Shown piece after piece: positions 1 through 7,592 of a DNA stretch of 17,952 bases. Both the position numbers and the translations under genes were made by a program. Each line of letters starts with the position of its first letter. Within the stretch, counting starts at the first letter, position 1. Under the pieces are notes generated by a model. The model was not told the origin of the DNA and did not search any database. It saw only the letters and a program-made list of their open reading frames with translations. Origin of the DNA: Gemmataceae bacterium (lineage in GTDB: Bacteria; Planctomycetota; Planctomycetia; Gemmatales; Gemmataceae); contig JADLBT010000485.1 in NCBI GenBank assembly GCA_020847555.1, positions 1-17,952 of the forward strand, read 5' to 3'.

Positions 1-903
1 CCCGTCCGCGAAACACAAACCTGCCCCGCCGTCGTGGAAGCCGTAGTAGAGGTATCCCGATTCGTTCGAGTTGTTGATCTGCATCGGCGTCGGCGGGGGC
101 GTGGTCAGGGCGCCGGTACACCACAGCTTGCGCCTGCCGATTCGGTACGGGTTGTCGTTGGTCGCCCACGCTCCACCCTGGGCGCGGGCGCAGGTCGGGC
201 TGGCCCTGTCCGCGTTGGCCGCCACCATCGTTCGGCCGCGCCAGACGTCCTCCCGACCGGCGCACTCGCCGACCAGGATCGTGTTCGACGTGCCGTCGCG
301 GATCGTGGTGACGGTGGACTTGCTCGGGAACGGCTGCAGCGCCCCGTCGAGGTTCGCCCCGGCCGGGAACTGCTGGGCGGCCGGTAATTCGCCGTTGATG
401 GCGGTATCGACCCCCTCCGGCACGAAGTAGTCGCCGCACGCCCCGGTCTTGCGCGGCGTGTCGATCTTGTCCTGGATGCGGTTCGGATTGGGGCTGGAGG
501 GGCAGATGAAGATAGTCACGAACATCTTCGCCGTGACGGCATTCGGGATTGGTCGGCCGTCCGGGTAGAAGTTCCCGTTTACCTGACCGTCGTACCAGTT
601 GCGGTTCAGGTCGTAGTACGCCCCGCTGACCATGTTCGCCTGTTCGAGGTAGGGGAGCAGGTCCGGCGCCCAGCTCCGGTTCGGCGAGGTTCCGCTACGC
701 CGCGAGAAGGGAAAGCGTTTCAGGCCGTCGTGGTGGGCGTGCATGGCCAGGCCGATCTGCTTGAGGTTATTCATGCACGACGAGCGGTTGGCCGCCTCGC
801 GGACCTTCTGCACGGCAGGAAGCAGCAGACCGATGAGTATCGCGATGATCGCGATGACGACGAGCAGGTCGATGAGGGTGAAACCGCGGCGGGTGGGGGG
901 CAC
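1..903 (-). CDS. DUF1559 pseudopilin-like protein (C-terminus cut by window edge)
   Basis: A frame open from a GTG at 903-901 to the window edge gives 301 visible residues. An AGGAG box lies 6 nt upstream (910-914), which decides the start. The N-terminus is a type IV prepilin signal: basic residues RR, then G7 and the peptidase site before F8 ([10 protein letters not shown]), followed by a hydrophobic helix ending in [12 protein letters not shown]. This is the classic start of planctomycete DUF1559 proteins. The family's C-terminal H-X9-DG signature is visible as H290 to D300-G301, right at the edge, so only a short tail is probably missing. Such proteins are thought to be processed by a prepilin peptidase and exported as pseudopilin-like envelope or secretion components; the exact role is unknown. 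Oddity: the residue at mature position 5, almost always Glu in pilins, is Asp here (D12). Confidence 0.93.
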   Translation of the reverse strand, partial: MPPTRRGFTLIDLLVVIAIIAILIGLLLPAVQKVREAANRSSCMNNLKQIGLAMHAHHDGLKRFPFSRRSGTSPNRSWAPDLLPYLEQANMVSGAYYDLNRNWYDGQVNGNFYPDGRPIPNAVTAKMFVTIFICPSSPNPNRIQDKIDTPRKTGACGDYFVPEGVDTAINGELPAAQQFPAGANLDGALQPFPSKSTVTTIRDGTSNTILVGECAGREDVWRGRTMVAANADRASPTCARAQGGAWATNDNPYRIGRRKLWCTGALTTPPPTPMQINNSNESGYLYYGFHDGGAGLCFADG

Positions 904-1114
904 GGCAGGCTCCTTTCTGTGGGTGTGCGGACCGGGGCGAAGGCGGCGGGGAAAAAGCAACTGCCGGGCCGAACGGGCGATTCCGCGCAAGCACATACCA
1001 TTGAATGGGTTGCGAATATGAACGGTGACGGTGTTGGAGGGCAGGTGGGTCAGGATTTGCGCGGCGCTGGTTATCTCGTGATCAGCCCGGGACGACACAA
1101 CCGGACCGTGTGTA
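904..1114. other. Non-coding region upstream of the DUF1559 gene
   Basis: This stretch lies between the GTG start of the leftward DUF1559 gene and the palindrome that begins near 1115. It holds the AGGAG ribosome-binding site at 910-914 on the minus strand and presumably the gene's promoter, but I could not identify a convincing -35/-10 pair. Short open frames in both strands lack family resemblance or a usable start context, so I treat them as noise. Nothing else is recognisable. Confidence 0.5.
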
Positions 1115-1227
1115 AGGACTGGCGGAGCAAACGCGATGAGCCGGAAGTGTCAGCGACGGCAGCTTTGACAAAGCCGGCGCTGACGCTTCCGGCTCGGCGG
1201 CGTCAGGGCGTTTGATCCGCCAGTTCC
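1115..1227. repeat. Large two-tier imperfect palindrome between divergent genes
   Basis: The inner arms are 1138-1155 and 1178-1195, 18 bp each with one mismatch (GAGCCGGAAG-type against CTTCCGGCTC). The outer arms are 1115-1134 and 1208-1227, about 17 of 20 bp complementary (CTGGCGG...CAAACGC against GCGTTTG...CCGCCAG). A small GCTTTG/CAAAGC pair sits at the centre (1162-1174). The whole can fold into a long cruciform or hairpin. It lies between the leftward DUF1559 gene and the rightward rsmD, both of which start away from it, so it is not placed as an ordinary terminator. A degenerate relative may lie at 11123-11160. It is probably a dispersed palindromic repeat of the REP or MITE kind; the family assignment is inference. 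Confidence 0.7.
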
Positions 1228-1353
1228 AAGGAGCCACCAAATCTGGGGGGCGTATCACCGTGCTACTCGCCCGCCCCCTGGACCGTCCCACGCCGTTCGT
1301 TTAAGCTGAAGGCTGACGACAACCGTCTGACACCGATCTCCGCGGGATGTTCC

Positions 1354-1932
1354 ATGCGCGTGCAAGTCCGGATCGTGGCGGGGGCACTGAGGGGCCGCAA
1401 ACTGACGTGCGATATCGGCCCGGACTTGCGGCCGACGCCGCAGATGGTGCGCGAGGCGCTGTTCAGCATCCTCGGCAACGCCGTCCCCGACCGCCCGTTC
1501 TATGACGTCTTCGCCGGCACCGGCGTGGTCGGCCTGGAGGCGCTCAGCCGCGGGGCCACCGTCACCGAGTTCGTCGAGCGCGATTTCCGTCTCGCGCAGG
1601 AGATCGACCGCCACCTGAAAGCGTTCGCCTGCGCCGAGCAGGCCCGGGTCCGGCGCGTCGATGCCTACCGCTGGGCCGACCACTGGGCGGCGCCGGCCGA
1701 ACCCGTCACCCTCTTCCTGAGTCCTCCCTATCCGGATCTGGAGCGGCGCCCGGACGACCTGCTCGGCATGGTCGCGACGCTGCAGCAGAAAGCCGCTCCC
1801 GGGTCCGTTCTGGTGCTGCAGGCCGAGGAGAGCGAGATCCTCGACCGCCTGCCCGACCCGGAGCGCTGGGACCGGCGTCGCTACGGCCGGAACTGGCTCG
1901 TCTTCTGGAGCCCGCCGGAGGAAGAGACCTAG
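1354..1932 (+). CDS. rsmD: 16S rRNA (guanine-N2) methyltransferase, RsmD family
   Basis: The 192-aa product matches RsmD in length and layout. It has an N-terminal VRIVAGALRGRKL segment and LRPT at 25-28 followed by VREALFSIL. The SAM-binding motif I is DVFAGTG at 51-57, then GLEALSRGA, and an acidic FVERD strand at 73-77 that would hold the ribose. The motif IV catalytic loop is FLSPPY at 121-126. RsmD uses S-adenosylmethionine to make m2G966 in 16S rRNA of the small subunit. Here motif IV reads SPPY where bacterial RsmD normally has DPPY/F; the wider amino-methyltransferase consensus allows D, N or S, so activity is plausible. The ATG lies just after a weak GGGAT stretch, and no better start exists upstream. 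cca follows 153 bp downstream on the same strand. The usual neighbour coaD is absent. Confidence 0.88.
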   Translation: MRVQVRIVAGALRGRKLTCDIGPDLRPTPQMVREALFSILGNAVPDRPFYDVFAGTGVVGLEALSRGATVTEFVERDFRLAQEIDRHLKAFACAEQARVRRVDAYRWADHWAAPAEPVTLFLSPPYPDLERRPDDLLGMVATLQQKAAPGSVLVLQAEESEILDRLPDPERWDRRRYGRNWLVFWSPPEEET

Positions 1933-1940
1933 CCTCCCGG

Positions 1941-2056
1941 CCCCCTTCTCTTGCAGGGAAGGGGGAGTAAAGGGCTCAAGCAAACGAACAACAATGCAGG
2001 TGGCCATACGCCTCTTCTCCCCCTCCCCGCGCAGGGGAGGGGGCCGAGGGGAGAGG
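1941..2056. repeat. Pair of pyrimidine/purine hairpins between rsmD and cca
   Basis: Two GC-rich stem-loops of the same type lie in the gap. The first pairs 1941-1948 (CCCCCTTC) with 1958-1965. The second pairs 2019-2028 (CCCCCTCCCC) with 2034-2043 in a perfect 10-bp stem, and flanking CCTCTT/GAGAGG sequence extends it to about 2011-2056. Both carry a loop related to GCAGGG. They look like two copies of a C-tract/G-tract interspersed repeat common in GC-rich genomes. They may attenuate read-through from rsmD into cca, although no U-tract follows either stem. Confidence 0.55.
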
Positions 2057-2085
2057 TTGAACCCCGTACCAATCCGGGGCACGCC

Positions 2086-3408
2086 ATGACCGAGCGCGAG
2101 TTTGCCAGCGACGTCGTCCAGCGCTTGCAGAAAGCGGGCTACCAGGCCCTCTGGGCCGGCGGCTGCGTGCGCGACGAGCTGCTCGGCCGCGAACCCAAGG
2201 ACTACGACGTCGCCACCGACGCGCGGCCCGAGCAGGTGCGGGAGCTGTTCCGCCGCACCGTCGCCGTCGGCGCCGCCTTCGGCGTGGTCGAGGTACTCGG
2301 CCCGCGCCGCCACGGCCAGTTCCTCAAGGTGCAGGTGGCCACGTTCCGCACCGACCTCGAATACGTTGACGGCCGGCACCCCGGCGGCGTTGTCTACAGC
2401 TCGGCGCGCGAGGACGCGCTGCGCCGCGACTTCACCATCAACGGCATGTTCCTCGACCCGCTCAGCGGCGACGTGTACGACCACGTCGGCGGCCGTGCGG
2501 ATCTGGAGGCGAAGGTGCTGCGCGCGATCGGCAATCCGCGCCAGCGCTTCGCCGAGGACAAGCTGCGCCTGCTGCGCGCGGTCCGCATGGCGGTCCGGTT
2601 TGACCTGATGATCGATCCGGCGACGTGGGCGGCGATGCAGGAGATGGCCCCGCAAATCACGGTCGTGAGCGCCGAGCGCATCGCCGAGGAGCTGCGCCAG
2701 CTGCTCGTCCACCCGCGGCGCGTCCATGCCATGACCCTGCTGTTCGACAGCGGGCTGGGTGCCGCCGTGCTGCCGGAGGTGGTGCCGATGAAGGGACTCC
2801 CGCAGGGCCTACCCGCCGCCCCGGTCGGGGACTTGTGGGACCATGTGATGCGAGTCCTCGACCTGCTCGGCGATTCCCCGTCGTTCCCGCTGGCGCTGGC
2901 GACACTGCTGCACGACATCGGCAAGCCGCGGACCGTCGGCCGTACCCCGGACCGCTACACGTTCTACTACCACGAGCACGTCGGCGCCCGGATGGCGTCG
3001 GCCATCTGCCAGCGGCTGCGGCTGTCGAACGCCGAGCGCGAGCGGGTCGAGTGGCTGGTTGAGAAGCATCAGTACCTGTGCGACGCGCGCCACCTGCGGC
3101 CGAGCAAGCTCAAAACGATCCTGGCCCACCCGGGCATCGAGGAGTTGCTCGCGCTGCACCGGGCCGACGCCCTGGCGTGGGGCCGCAGCACCGACCAGGT
3201 CGCCTACTGCGAGGCCCGGCTGCGCGAGTGGACCGCCACCGACCTGAACCCGCGGCCGCTGCTCACCGGGGACGATCTGAAGAAACTGGGCATCCCACAG
3301 GGGCCGATCTACAAGAAGCTGCTCGACGCGGTGCGGGAGGCCCAGCTCGACGGGACGATCAGCACCACCGAGCAGGCGGTGGAGCTGATCGGGCGCCTGC
3401 ATGAGTAA
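2086..3408 (+). CDS. cca: CCA tRNA nucleotidyltransferase / poly(A) polymerase family with HD domain
   Basis: This 440-aa protein would add or repair the 3'-CCA end of tRNA, or add poly(A), in the cytoplasm. Class II nucleotidyltransferase motifs appear in order. GGCVRD is at 25-30, the metal-binding D39-Y-D41 follows, and RRDFTINGM is at 113-121. EDKLRLLRAVR begins at 157 and carries the EDxxR base-selecting motif. An HD-type hydrolase site LLHDIGKP (H276-D277) lies in the C-terminal half, as in HD-containing CCA enzymes and archetypal bacterial Cca. I chose the ATG at 2086 because the longer open frame back to 1951 would translate the repeat hairpins. No strong Shine-Dalgarno precedes 2086. 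Distinguishing CCA-adding, A-adding and poly(A) activity is not possible from the motifs alone. The gene ends inside a terminator hairpin shared with the convergent HEAT-repeat operon. Confidence 0.93.
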   Translation: MTEREFASDVVQRLQKAGYQALWAGGCVRDELLGREPKDYDVATDARPEQVRELFRRTVAVGAAFGVVEVLGPRRHGQFLKVQVATFRTDLEYVDGRHPGGVVYSSAREDALRRDFTINGMFLDPLSGDVYDHVGGRADLEAKVLRAIGNPRQRFAEDKLRLLRAVRMAVRFDLMIDPATWAAMQEMAPQITVVSAERIAEELRQLLVHPRRVHAMTLLFDSGLGAAVLPEVVPMKGLPQGLPAAPVGDLWDHVMRVLDLLGDSPSFPLALATLLHDIGKPRTVGRTPDRYTFYYHEHVGARMASAICQRLRLSNAERERVEWLVEKHQYLCDARHLRPSKLKTILAHPGIEELLALHRADALAWGRSTDQVAYCEARLREWTATDLNPRPLLTGDDLKKLGIPQGPIYKKLLDAVREAQLDGTISTTEQAVELIGRLHE

Positions 3409-3436
3409 AGCCCACGGGTTGCGTCCCGTGGGCTTT
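3407..3436. terminator. Bidirectional hairpin terminator between convergent cca and HEAT gene
   Basis: A perfect 12-bp stem pairs 3407-3418 (AAAGCCCACGGG) with 3425-3436 (CCCGTGGGCTTT) around the six-base loop TTGCGT. It starts within the cca stop codon and lies 28 bp from the end of the leftward HEAT gene, so it can terminate both. It is also the minimal single-hairpin form of the dispersed repeat family found at 7415-7485, 9922-9968 and 15245-15315. Confidence 0.8.
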
Positions 3437-3464
3437 GTGCTATCTGTCTGACCTCTGACCCCTC

Positions 3465-5123
3465 CTACTTACCTTTCTCCAGCTCGGGCAGGAACTCCTT
3501 CAAACCCTTCGCAAGATTGGGGAGAGTATTCGGATCGGTATTGAGGGCGCGCAGCTGGATGACAATGTCGGGGCGGCCGACGACCCGACGTGCCCCAATC
3601 TCCTTGAGCGCCTGTACCGCCATGATGCGCCCGTCATCGACGCCCTTTTCCTTGAACCCGACCCCGGTCGGCTGGCCGCCCTCGCGCTGGCCCTCGGGTC
3701 CGCCGGTCCCGCCGGCATAGAGCTTGATCTCCGGATCCTTCAGGAAGAGGAGCAGCACATCCAGCGCCTTCTCCGGCGCCGTCGCCCCCTGGAACATCCC
3801 GAGCAGGTAAGCGCAGTCGTACCGGAGCATCTTCGTCTCTCGCTGGGTCGGTTCGTTCAGGATCGCGGTCAGCGTCTTGAACACGAACACGCGGTCGGGC
3901 GAGTTGTTCAGGTAGGTGCGTACCGGCCACAGGGCGCGCTCGCGGACCTGCCCGGTCTCACTCGGGTCGGCGACCACACGCAGGATGAGCGGCATCGCCT
4001 CCTTGAGCCCCGGCCCGAAGCCGATGCGCGACAGGGCGACGGCAGCCTGCATGCGGACCCGCTTCGCCTCCTTCTGATCGACCACCAACTTCGTCAGATC
4101 CGGGACGGCCGGCTCGCCGGTCGCCTTCAGGCCGATGAAGGCGACGGCCGCGTTCATGCGCAGCTCCTCGTCCGGGTCGGCGAGCGCCTTGCGCAGCGCC
4201 GGCACGGCAGCCTTCGCCTCCGGGCCGACGTTCTTGAGCGCCAGCGCCACCTGCCGGCGCATGTTCAGGCTGCCGTTCTGCAGCAGGTCGAGCAGCACCT
4301 CCATCGCGGACAGGGCGTCCTGCCCGCCCAGCCCGGCCATCGCCAGGGCGGCGTTGCGGCGGATCTCCGGTTCGCGGTCCTTGAGGGCCTGCGCCAGCGG
4401 CGCCTTGGCGGCCGCGATCTCTTCCGGCCGGGCGAACTCGGTTAGCCGCACCAGCGCCGCGACCGCCGCCTTGCGCAGCTCGACGTCCTTGTCCGCGGCG
4501 CACTTGACCAGCTCGGGGAGGGCGTCGGCTGCCACCCCGGCGCTGAGGCGCGCGACCGAGCCGGCGGCGTCGCGCCGGACCAGGGTGTCGGCGTCCTTGA
4601 GCGCGCGCCGCAGTCCGGGGAGCATGTCGTCCCCAAGCCGCCCCAGCGCCCACGCGACGTTCTGCCGGACGGCCGGCTCCTTGTCCGCCAGCCCGGCGTT
4701 GAGCGCCGCCTTCGCCTCGGGGGTGGCCTTACCCATGTGGCCAACCGCACAGGCGGCGCTGCGCCGCACCAGCGGGTCCGGGTCGTTCTGCACCAGCCCG
4801 GCCAGGGTCTTGAGCAACTCCTCGTTCCAGGCGCGGGCCTTGCCGCAGATCTCACCGATCGCGAACGCCGCCGCCTCGCGCACGCCGGGGTCGGTGTCCT
4901 TGAGGCTCTGGCCCAGCGCGCCGAGGGCGGGCGTGGCCTGCTTGCCGATCTTGCCGAGGGCGAAGGCGGCGCTGCGGCGCTCTCCGACGCTCTTGCTCGG
5001 ATTGAGATCCTCCAGCCACTTCGCCATCGGCTTGCCGAGGAAGTCCTGGGCCGCGGCCGGAGAAAGGACGAGGCCGAAACCGGCGGCGCATAGCGCCGCC
5101 AGGGCGAGCAGCCGGGTGGTCAT
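3465..5123 (-). CDS. Exported HEAT-repeat protein, 552 aa (second gene of coupled pair)
   Basis: The protein starts with a typical signal peptide (MTTRLLALAALCAAGFGLVL, then a probable cut after SPAAA near residue 25). The rest is a long array of HEAT-like helical repeats, with recurring units such as VRREAA..LG, IRRNAALAMAGLG and LRMNAAVAFIGL. HEAT solenoids bind other proteins; no catalytic motif is visible. Just after the signal peptide it shares a G-K-x4-W motif (G30-K31...W36) with its upstream partner, which suggests paralogy. A Gly-rich insertion near residues 465-485 interrupts one repeat. Its ATG (5123-5121) overlaps the TGA of the 389-aa HEAT gene in an ATGA, so the two are translationally coupled. 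Likely periplasmic; the partner and role are unknown. Confidence 0.88.
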   Translation of the reverse strand: MTTRLLALAALCAAGFGLVLSPAAAQDFLGKPMAKWLEDLNPSKSVGERRSAAFALGKIGKQATPALGALGQSLKDTDPGVREAAAFAIGEICGKARAWNEELLKTLAGLVQNDPDPLVRRSAACAVGHMGKATPEAKAALNAGLADKEPAVRQNVAWALGRLGDDMLPGLRRALKDADTLVRRDAAGSVARLSAGVAADALPELVKCAADKDVELRKAAVAALVRLTEFARPEEIAAAKAPLAQALKDREPEIRRNAALAMAGLGGQDALSAMEVLLDLLQNGSLNMRRQVALALKNVGPEAKAAVPALRKALADPDEELRMNAAVAFIGLKATGEPAVPDLTKLVVDQKEAKRVRMQAAVALSRIGFGPGLKEAMPLILRVVADPSETGQVRERALWPVRTYLNNSPDRVFVFKTLTAILNEPTQRETKMLRYDCAYLLGMFQGATAPEKALDVLLLFLKDPEIKLYAGGTGGPEGQREGGQPTGVGFKEKGVDDGRIMAVQALKEIGARRVVGRPDIVIQLRALNTDPNTLPNLAKGLKEFLPELEKGK

Positions 5124-6289
5124 TTGCCGGCCCCCTTCTTGGAGTCGTCCTTGAGGGTCTTGCCCTCGATGGCGTCGCAGACGTCGCGGGCCAGCAGGCG
5201 CAGCGGTTCGGCTCTGTTCTTGTCGGCGGCGAGGGCGCGGAGTTGGGGCAAGGCGGCGGCCGCGTCCGGGCCGATCTTGCCGAGGGCGGCGAGAGCCGCC
5301 ATGCTGACGCTCGGCTCCTTGTCGTTCACCGCGCCGCGCAGCGCCGGCACCTGGTCCTTCGCGCTGGGGCCGATCAGCCCGAGAGCCTCAGCGGCGGCCG
5401 CCCGGACGGCCGTCTCCGGGTTCGCGGGCGGCACCAGGAACTTGCCAATTGCCGCCCGGCGGGACTCGTTGAAGGTCTTGCGGATGTCGTACAGGCTCAG
5501 GTTCGCCCAGATGCGCACGATCGGGTCGGGGTCCGACTTGGCGACCGGCTCCATCGCCGCCTCGAACGCCAGCTGGTGCTTCTTGTTCTCGGGGACGCGC
5601 AGGTTCTCGAGGGTGCGGATCGCCTCTACCCGGACCAGCGACGACGGCTCCCGGGTGCTGCTGAGGGCGCCGTACAGAGCCTGGGTCACCTTGAGCGAGG
5701 GTCCGTCCTTGTCCAGGGCGACGGTCCCAAGGGCAGCGATGGCGGCCTGGCGCGTCTCCCAGGTGGGGAAGTCCTTGACCATCTTGACCAGCTCGTTGAT
5801 CGTCTCGTGCGCCACCGGGCCGAAGTACCGCAGCGCCTGGGCCGCCCGATACTTGATGATGATCTGCGGATCCTTGAGCATCGAGTGGAGCAGGTCGATG
5901 GTCTCCTCGACCTGCTTCCTGTCCGGATTCTTGAGGCTCGTCAGGATCATCGCCAGGGCGGCCGGAGCGTTGACGCGGACGCTGGCGTCGAGGTTCGCCG
6001 CCGGCGGGCGGTGCTTCTTCAGCTCGCCGAGGATGACCGGGATCGCCTTCTGGGCCTGCTCCGGCCCAAACAGCAGGATGGTCTTGATGGCGGCGGAACT
6101 GCGGCTGCGGTCCCGCGAGGAGATTTCGGCGATCCACTGGTCGAGCGTCTTGCCGCCGATCTCGGTGATGGGAGCGGGTTTCTTCGCGTCCTTCTCGCCG
6201 GTACTACTCTTCTTGCCCTTGTCCTGGGTGACGGCAGAACCGGCCCAGAACGCGATCAGGGCGACCGCCAGAATTGGCACGAAACGCAT
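5120..6289 (-). CDS. Exported HEAT-repeat protein, 389 aa (first gene of coupled pair)
   Basis: I place the start at the ATG 6289-6287, not at the longer frame's 6337. A strong GGAGGAG lies 7 nt upstream, and the protein then opens directly with a signal peptide (MRFVPILAVALIAFWAGSAV, then TQDKGKK). A lysine-rich low-complexity linker (about 23-40) precedes the G-K-x4-W motif (G46-K47...W52) that it shares with the 552-aa neighbour. HEAT-like repeats follow, for example VRAAAAEALGLIGPSA and VSMAALAALGKIGPDA. The C-terminus is lysine-rich. The gene is translationally coupled to the next HEAT gene through an ATGA overlap, so the two products are probably made in similar amounts and may act together in the periplasm. 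No enzymatic motif is seen and the function is unknown. Confidence 0.88.
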   Translation of the reverse strand: MRFVPILAVALIAFWAGSAVTQDKGKKSSTGEKDAKKPAPITEIGGKTLDQWIAEISSRDRSRSSAAIKTILLFGPEQAQKAIPVILGELKKHRPPAANLDASVRVNAPAALAMILTSLKNPDRKQVEETIDLLHSMLKDPQIIIKYRAAQALRYFGPVAHETINELVKMVKDFPTWETRQAAIAALGTVALDKDGPSLKVTQALYGALSSTREPSSLVRVEAIRTLENLRVPENKKHQLAFEAAMEPVAKSDPDPIVRIWANLSLYDIRKTFNESRRAAIGKFLVPPANPETAVRAAAAEALGLIGPSAKDQVPALRGAVNDKEPSVSMAALAALGKIGPDAAAALPQLRALAADKNRAEPLRLLARDVCDAIEGKTLKDDSKKGAGK

Positions 6290-6328
6290 GTTCAAACTCC
6301 TCCCATCTGAAGATCTTCCCCGCCTCCA

Positions 6329-6357
6329 CGATAACACGGGCCGCGCGCGGCAGACAA
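6329..6357 (-). promoter_or_regulatory. Putative sigma-70-like promoter of the HEAT-repeat pair
   Basis: Read on the minus strand, TTGTCT (6357-6352) is followed by a 17-bp spacer and TTATCG (6334-6329). This lies about 40 bp upstream of the 389-aa gene's start, which gives a short leader containing the GGAGGAG site. The spacing fits, but the -10 match is only partial. Confidence 0.4.
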
Positions 6358-6403
6358 CCGCGAAGTGGCGTGGGCTTTCTTTCCCGCTCCCTGCTCCCGG
6401 CCT

Positions 6404-7399
6404 CTACACCACCTTCTCCGCTGGCCGCGGCAGGCTGTACCAGGCCAGGTTGAGCGTCTCCATCTCCTCGGTGCCGAGCGCCAGGTCCACGGCGGCCAGG
6501 CTGTCGTCGAGCTGCTCGGGGCGGCTGGCACCGACGATCGCCGACGTGATACCGGGTTGGGCCAGCACCCAGGCGACCGCCACCTGCACCAGCGACCGGC
6601 CACGCGGCCCGAAGAACTGCTTCAGGTGTTCGACCGCCTCGAACTGCGCCTGCTGCCAGTAGCGCTGGCGGTACAGGTCGCCCGTCTTGCCGAGGGTGAA
6701 GCGAGTACCCGCGGGCGGCGCCTCCTGGAGCCGGTACTTGCCGCTGAGGAAACCGCCAGCGAGCGGGTTGTAGGCGATCACCCCCACCCCCTGATCGCGG
6801 CACAGCGGCAGCAGTTCCGCCTCGATCTCGCGGTACAGCAGGTTGTAGCGCGGCTGCACGCAGTCGTATCGCGCCAGCCCGAGCCGTTCACTCATGCCCA
6901 GCGCCAGCGCCAGCTGCCACGCCGGATAGTTCGAGCACCCGAGGTAGCGCACCTTCCCCTGCCGCACCAGGTCGTCCAGCGCCCGCAGCGTCTCGTCCTG
7001 CGGCGTGTCCGGGTCCGGCATGTGCGGCTGGTACAGGTCGATGTAGTCTGTACGCAACCGGCGCAGACTTTGCTCGGCGGCAGCGAGGACGTGACGCCGT
7101 GACAGACCCTCGTCATTCGGCCCGTGGCCGACGCGCATCCGGCACTTGGTCGCGACCACGAACCGATCGCGCTTGCCCTCCAGCCACTTGCCGAGGATGA
7201 CCTCGCTGCCGCCGGCGGTGTCCGGGCTCGGCGGCACCGGGTAGATGTCGGCGCAGTCGAGGAAGGAGACGCCCCGTTCGGCCGCCCGGTCGAGGATGGC
7301 GAACGAGGTGCGCTCGTCGCACTGGTGGCCGAATGTCATCGTCCCGAGGCAGATTGCCGACACCTTCAGGCCGGTGCGGCCGAGCTTGCGCGTCTTCAT
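6404..7399 (-). CDS. Aldo/keto reductase
   Basis: This 331-aa protein is an NAD(P)H-dependent aldo/keto reductase of the (beta/alpha)8 barrel fold. The catalytic tetrad is complete: D48 and Y53 in FLDCADIYP, K85 in VVATKC and H126 in DLYQPHMPD. The start MKTRKLGRTGLKVSAICLGT is the standard family opening. The C-terminal part has IAYNPLAGGFLSGKY and the cofactor-site sequence AIVGASRPEQL. I place the start at ATG 7399-7397. The open frame continues upstream to 7504, but only by translating the palindromic repeat at 7415-7485, which is not credible. No good Shine-Dalgarno is visible. The natural substrate, some aldehyde or ketone, cannot be told from sequence. The HEAT genes lie 114 bp downstream on the same strand but have their own candidate promoter. 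Confidence 0.92.
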   Translation of the reverse strand: MKTRKLGRTGLKVSAICLGTMTFGHQCDERTSFAILDRAAERGVSFLDCADIYPVPPSPDTAGGSEVILGKWLEGKRDRFVVATKCRMRVGHGPNDEGLSRRHVLAAAEQSLRRLRTDYIDLYQPHMPDPDTPQDETLRALDDLVRQGKVRYLGCSNYPAWQLALALGMSERLGLARYDCVQPRYNLLYREIEAELLPLCRDQGVGVIAYNPLAGGFLSGKYRLQEAPPAGTRFTLGKTGDLYRQRYWQQAQFEAVEHLKQFFGPRGRSLVQVAVAWVLAQPGITSAIVGASRPEQLDDSLAAVDLALGTEEMETLNLAWYSLPRPAEKVV

Positions 7400-7414
7400 G
7401 GTTGGTTTCGTCCC

Positions 7415-7485
7415 AAAGCCCACAGGTCGCGTCCCGTGAGCGAGGTGCCGGAAACTTGCCCCACGGGACGCGACCCGTGGGCTTT
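7415..7485. repeat. 71-bp nested palindromic repeat, full-length copy 1
   Basis: The left arm 7415-7439 and right arm 7461-7485 are inverted copies that differ at about two positions. Each arm is itself a near-palindrome of the type AAAGCCCACGGG-TCGCG-TCCCGTGG. The centre reads CGAGGTGCCGGAAACTTGCC. It occupies the gap between the divergent aldo/keto reductase and esterase genes and ends 15 bp from the reductase start. No flanking target-site duplication is evident. The same architecture and exact length recur at 15245-15315. Confidence 0.8.
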
Positions 7486-7520
7486 CCTCCTGTCCCCCGA
7501 TCACCCCGTCATCTTAGCGA

Positions 7521-7549
7521 TTGACGCCGCGCGCGCGCTGCCGTAGGCT
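7521..7549 (+). promoter_or_regulatory. Putative promoter of the esterase gene
   Basis: TTGACG (7521-7526), a 17-bp spacer and TAGGCT (7544-7549) make a reasonable vegetative-type promoter 44 bp upstream of the ATG at 7593. The predicted leader contains the GAGGA ribosome-binding site. Confidence 0.45.
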
Positions 7550-7592
7550 GGCGGGCGGGACTAACTGCGCTCGCCTTCCTGAGGATCCACCC

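Noticed and set aside
930..1020. Minus-strand promoter for the DUF1559 gene around TTCATA...GTATGT
   Set aside because: Neither hexamer matches a consensus well and the spacing is ambiguous, so I did not list it.
1255..2727. 490-aa minus-strand open frame opposite rsmD and cca
   Set aside because: It includes translated repeat hairpins and no family signature; the opposite strand has clear catalytic motifs.
4135..6662. Long plus-strand open frames (339 and 512 aa) opposite the HEAT genes
   Set aside because: They are Ser/Arg/Ala-rich shadows created by the repeated codon pattern of the HEAT arrays.
7400..7504. Upstream extension of the aldo/keto reductase
   Set aside because: The extra N-terminus is only the translation of the 71-bp palindrome. 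The family's normal start is MKTRKLGRTG.
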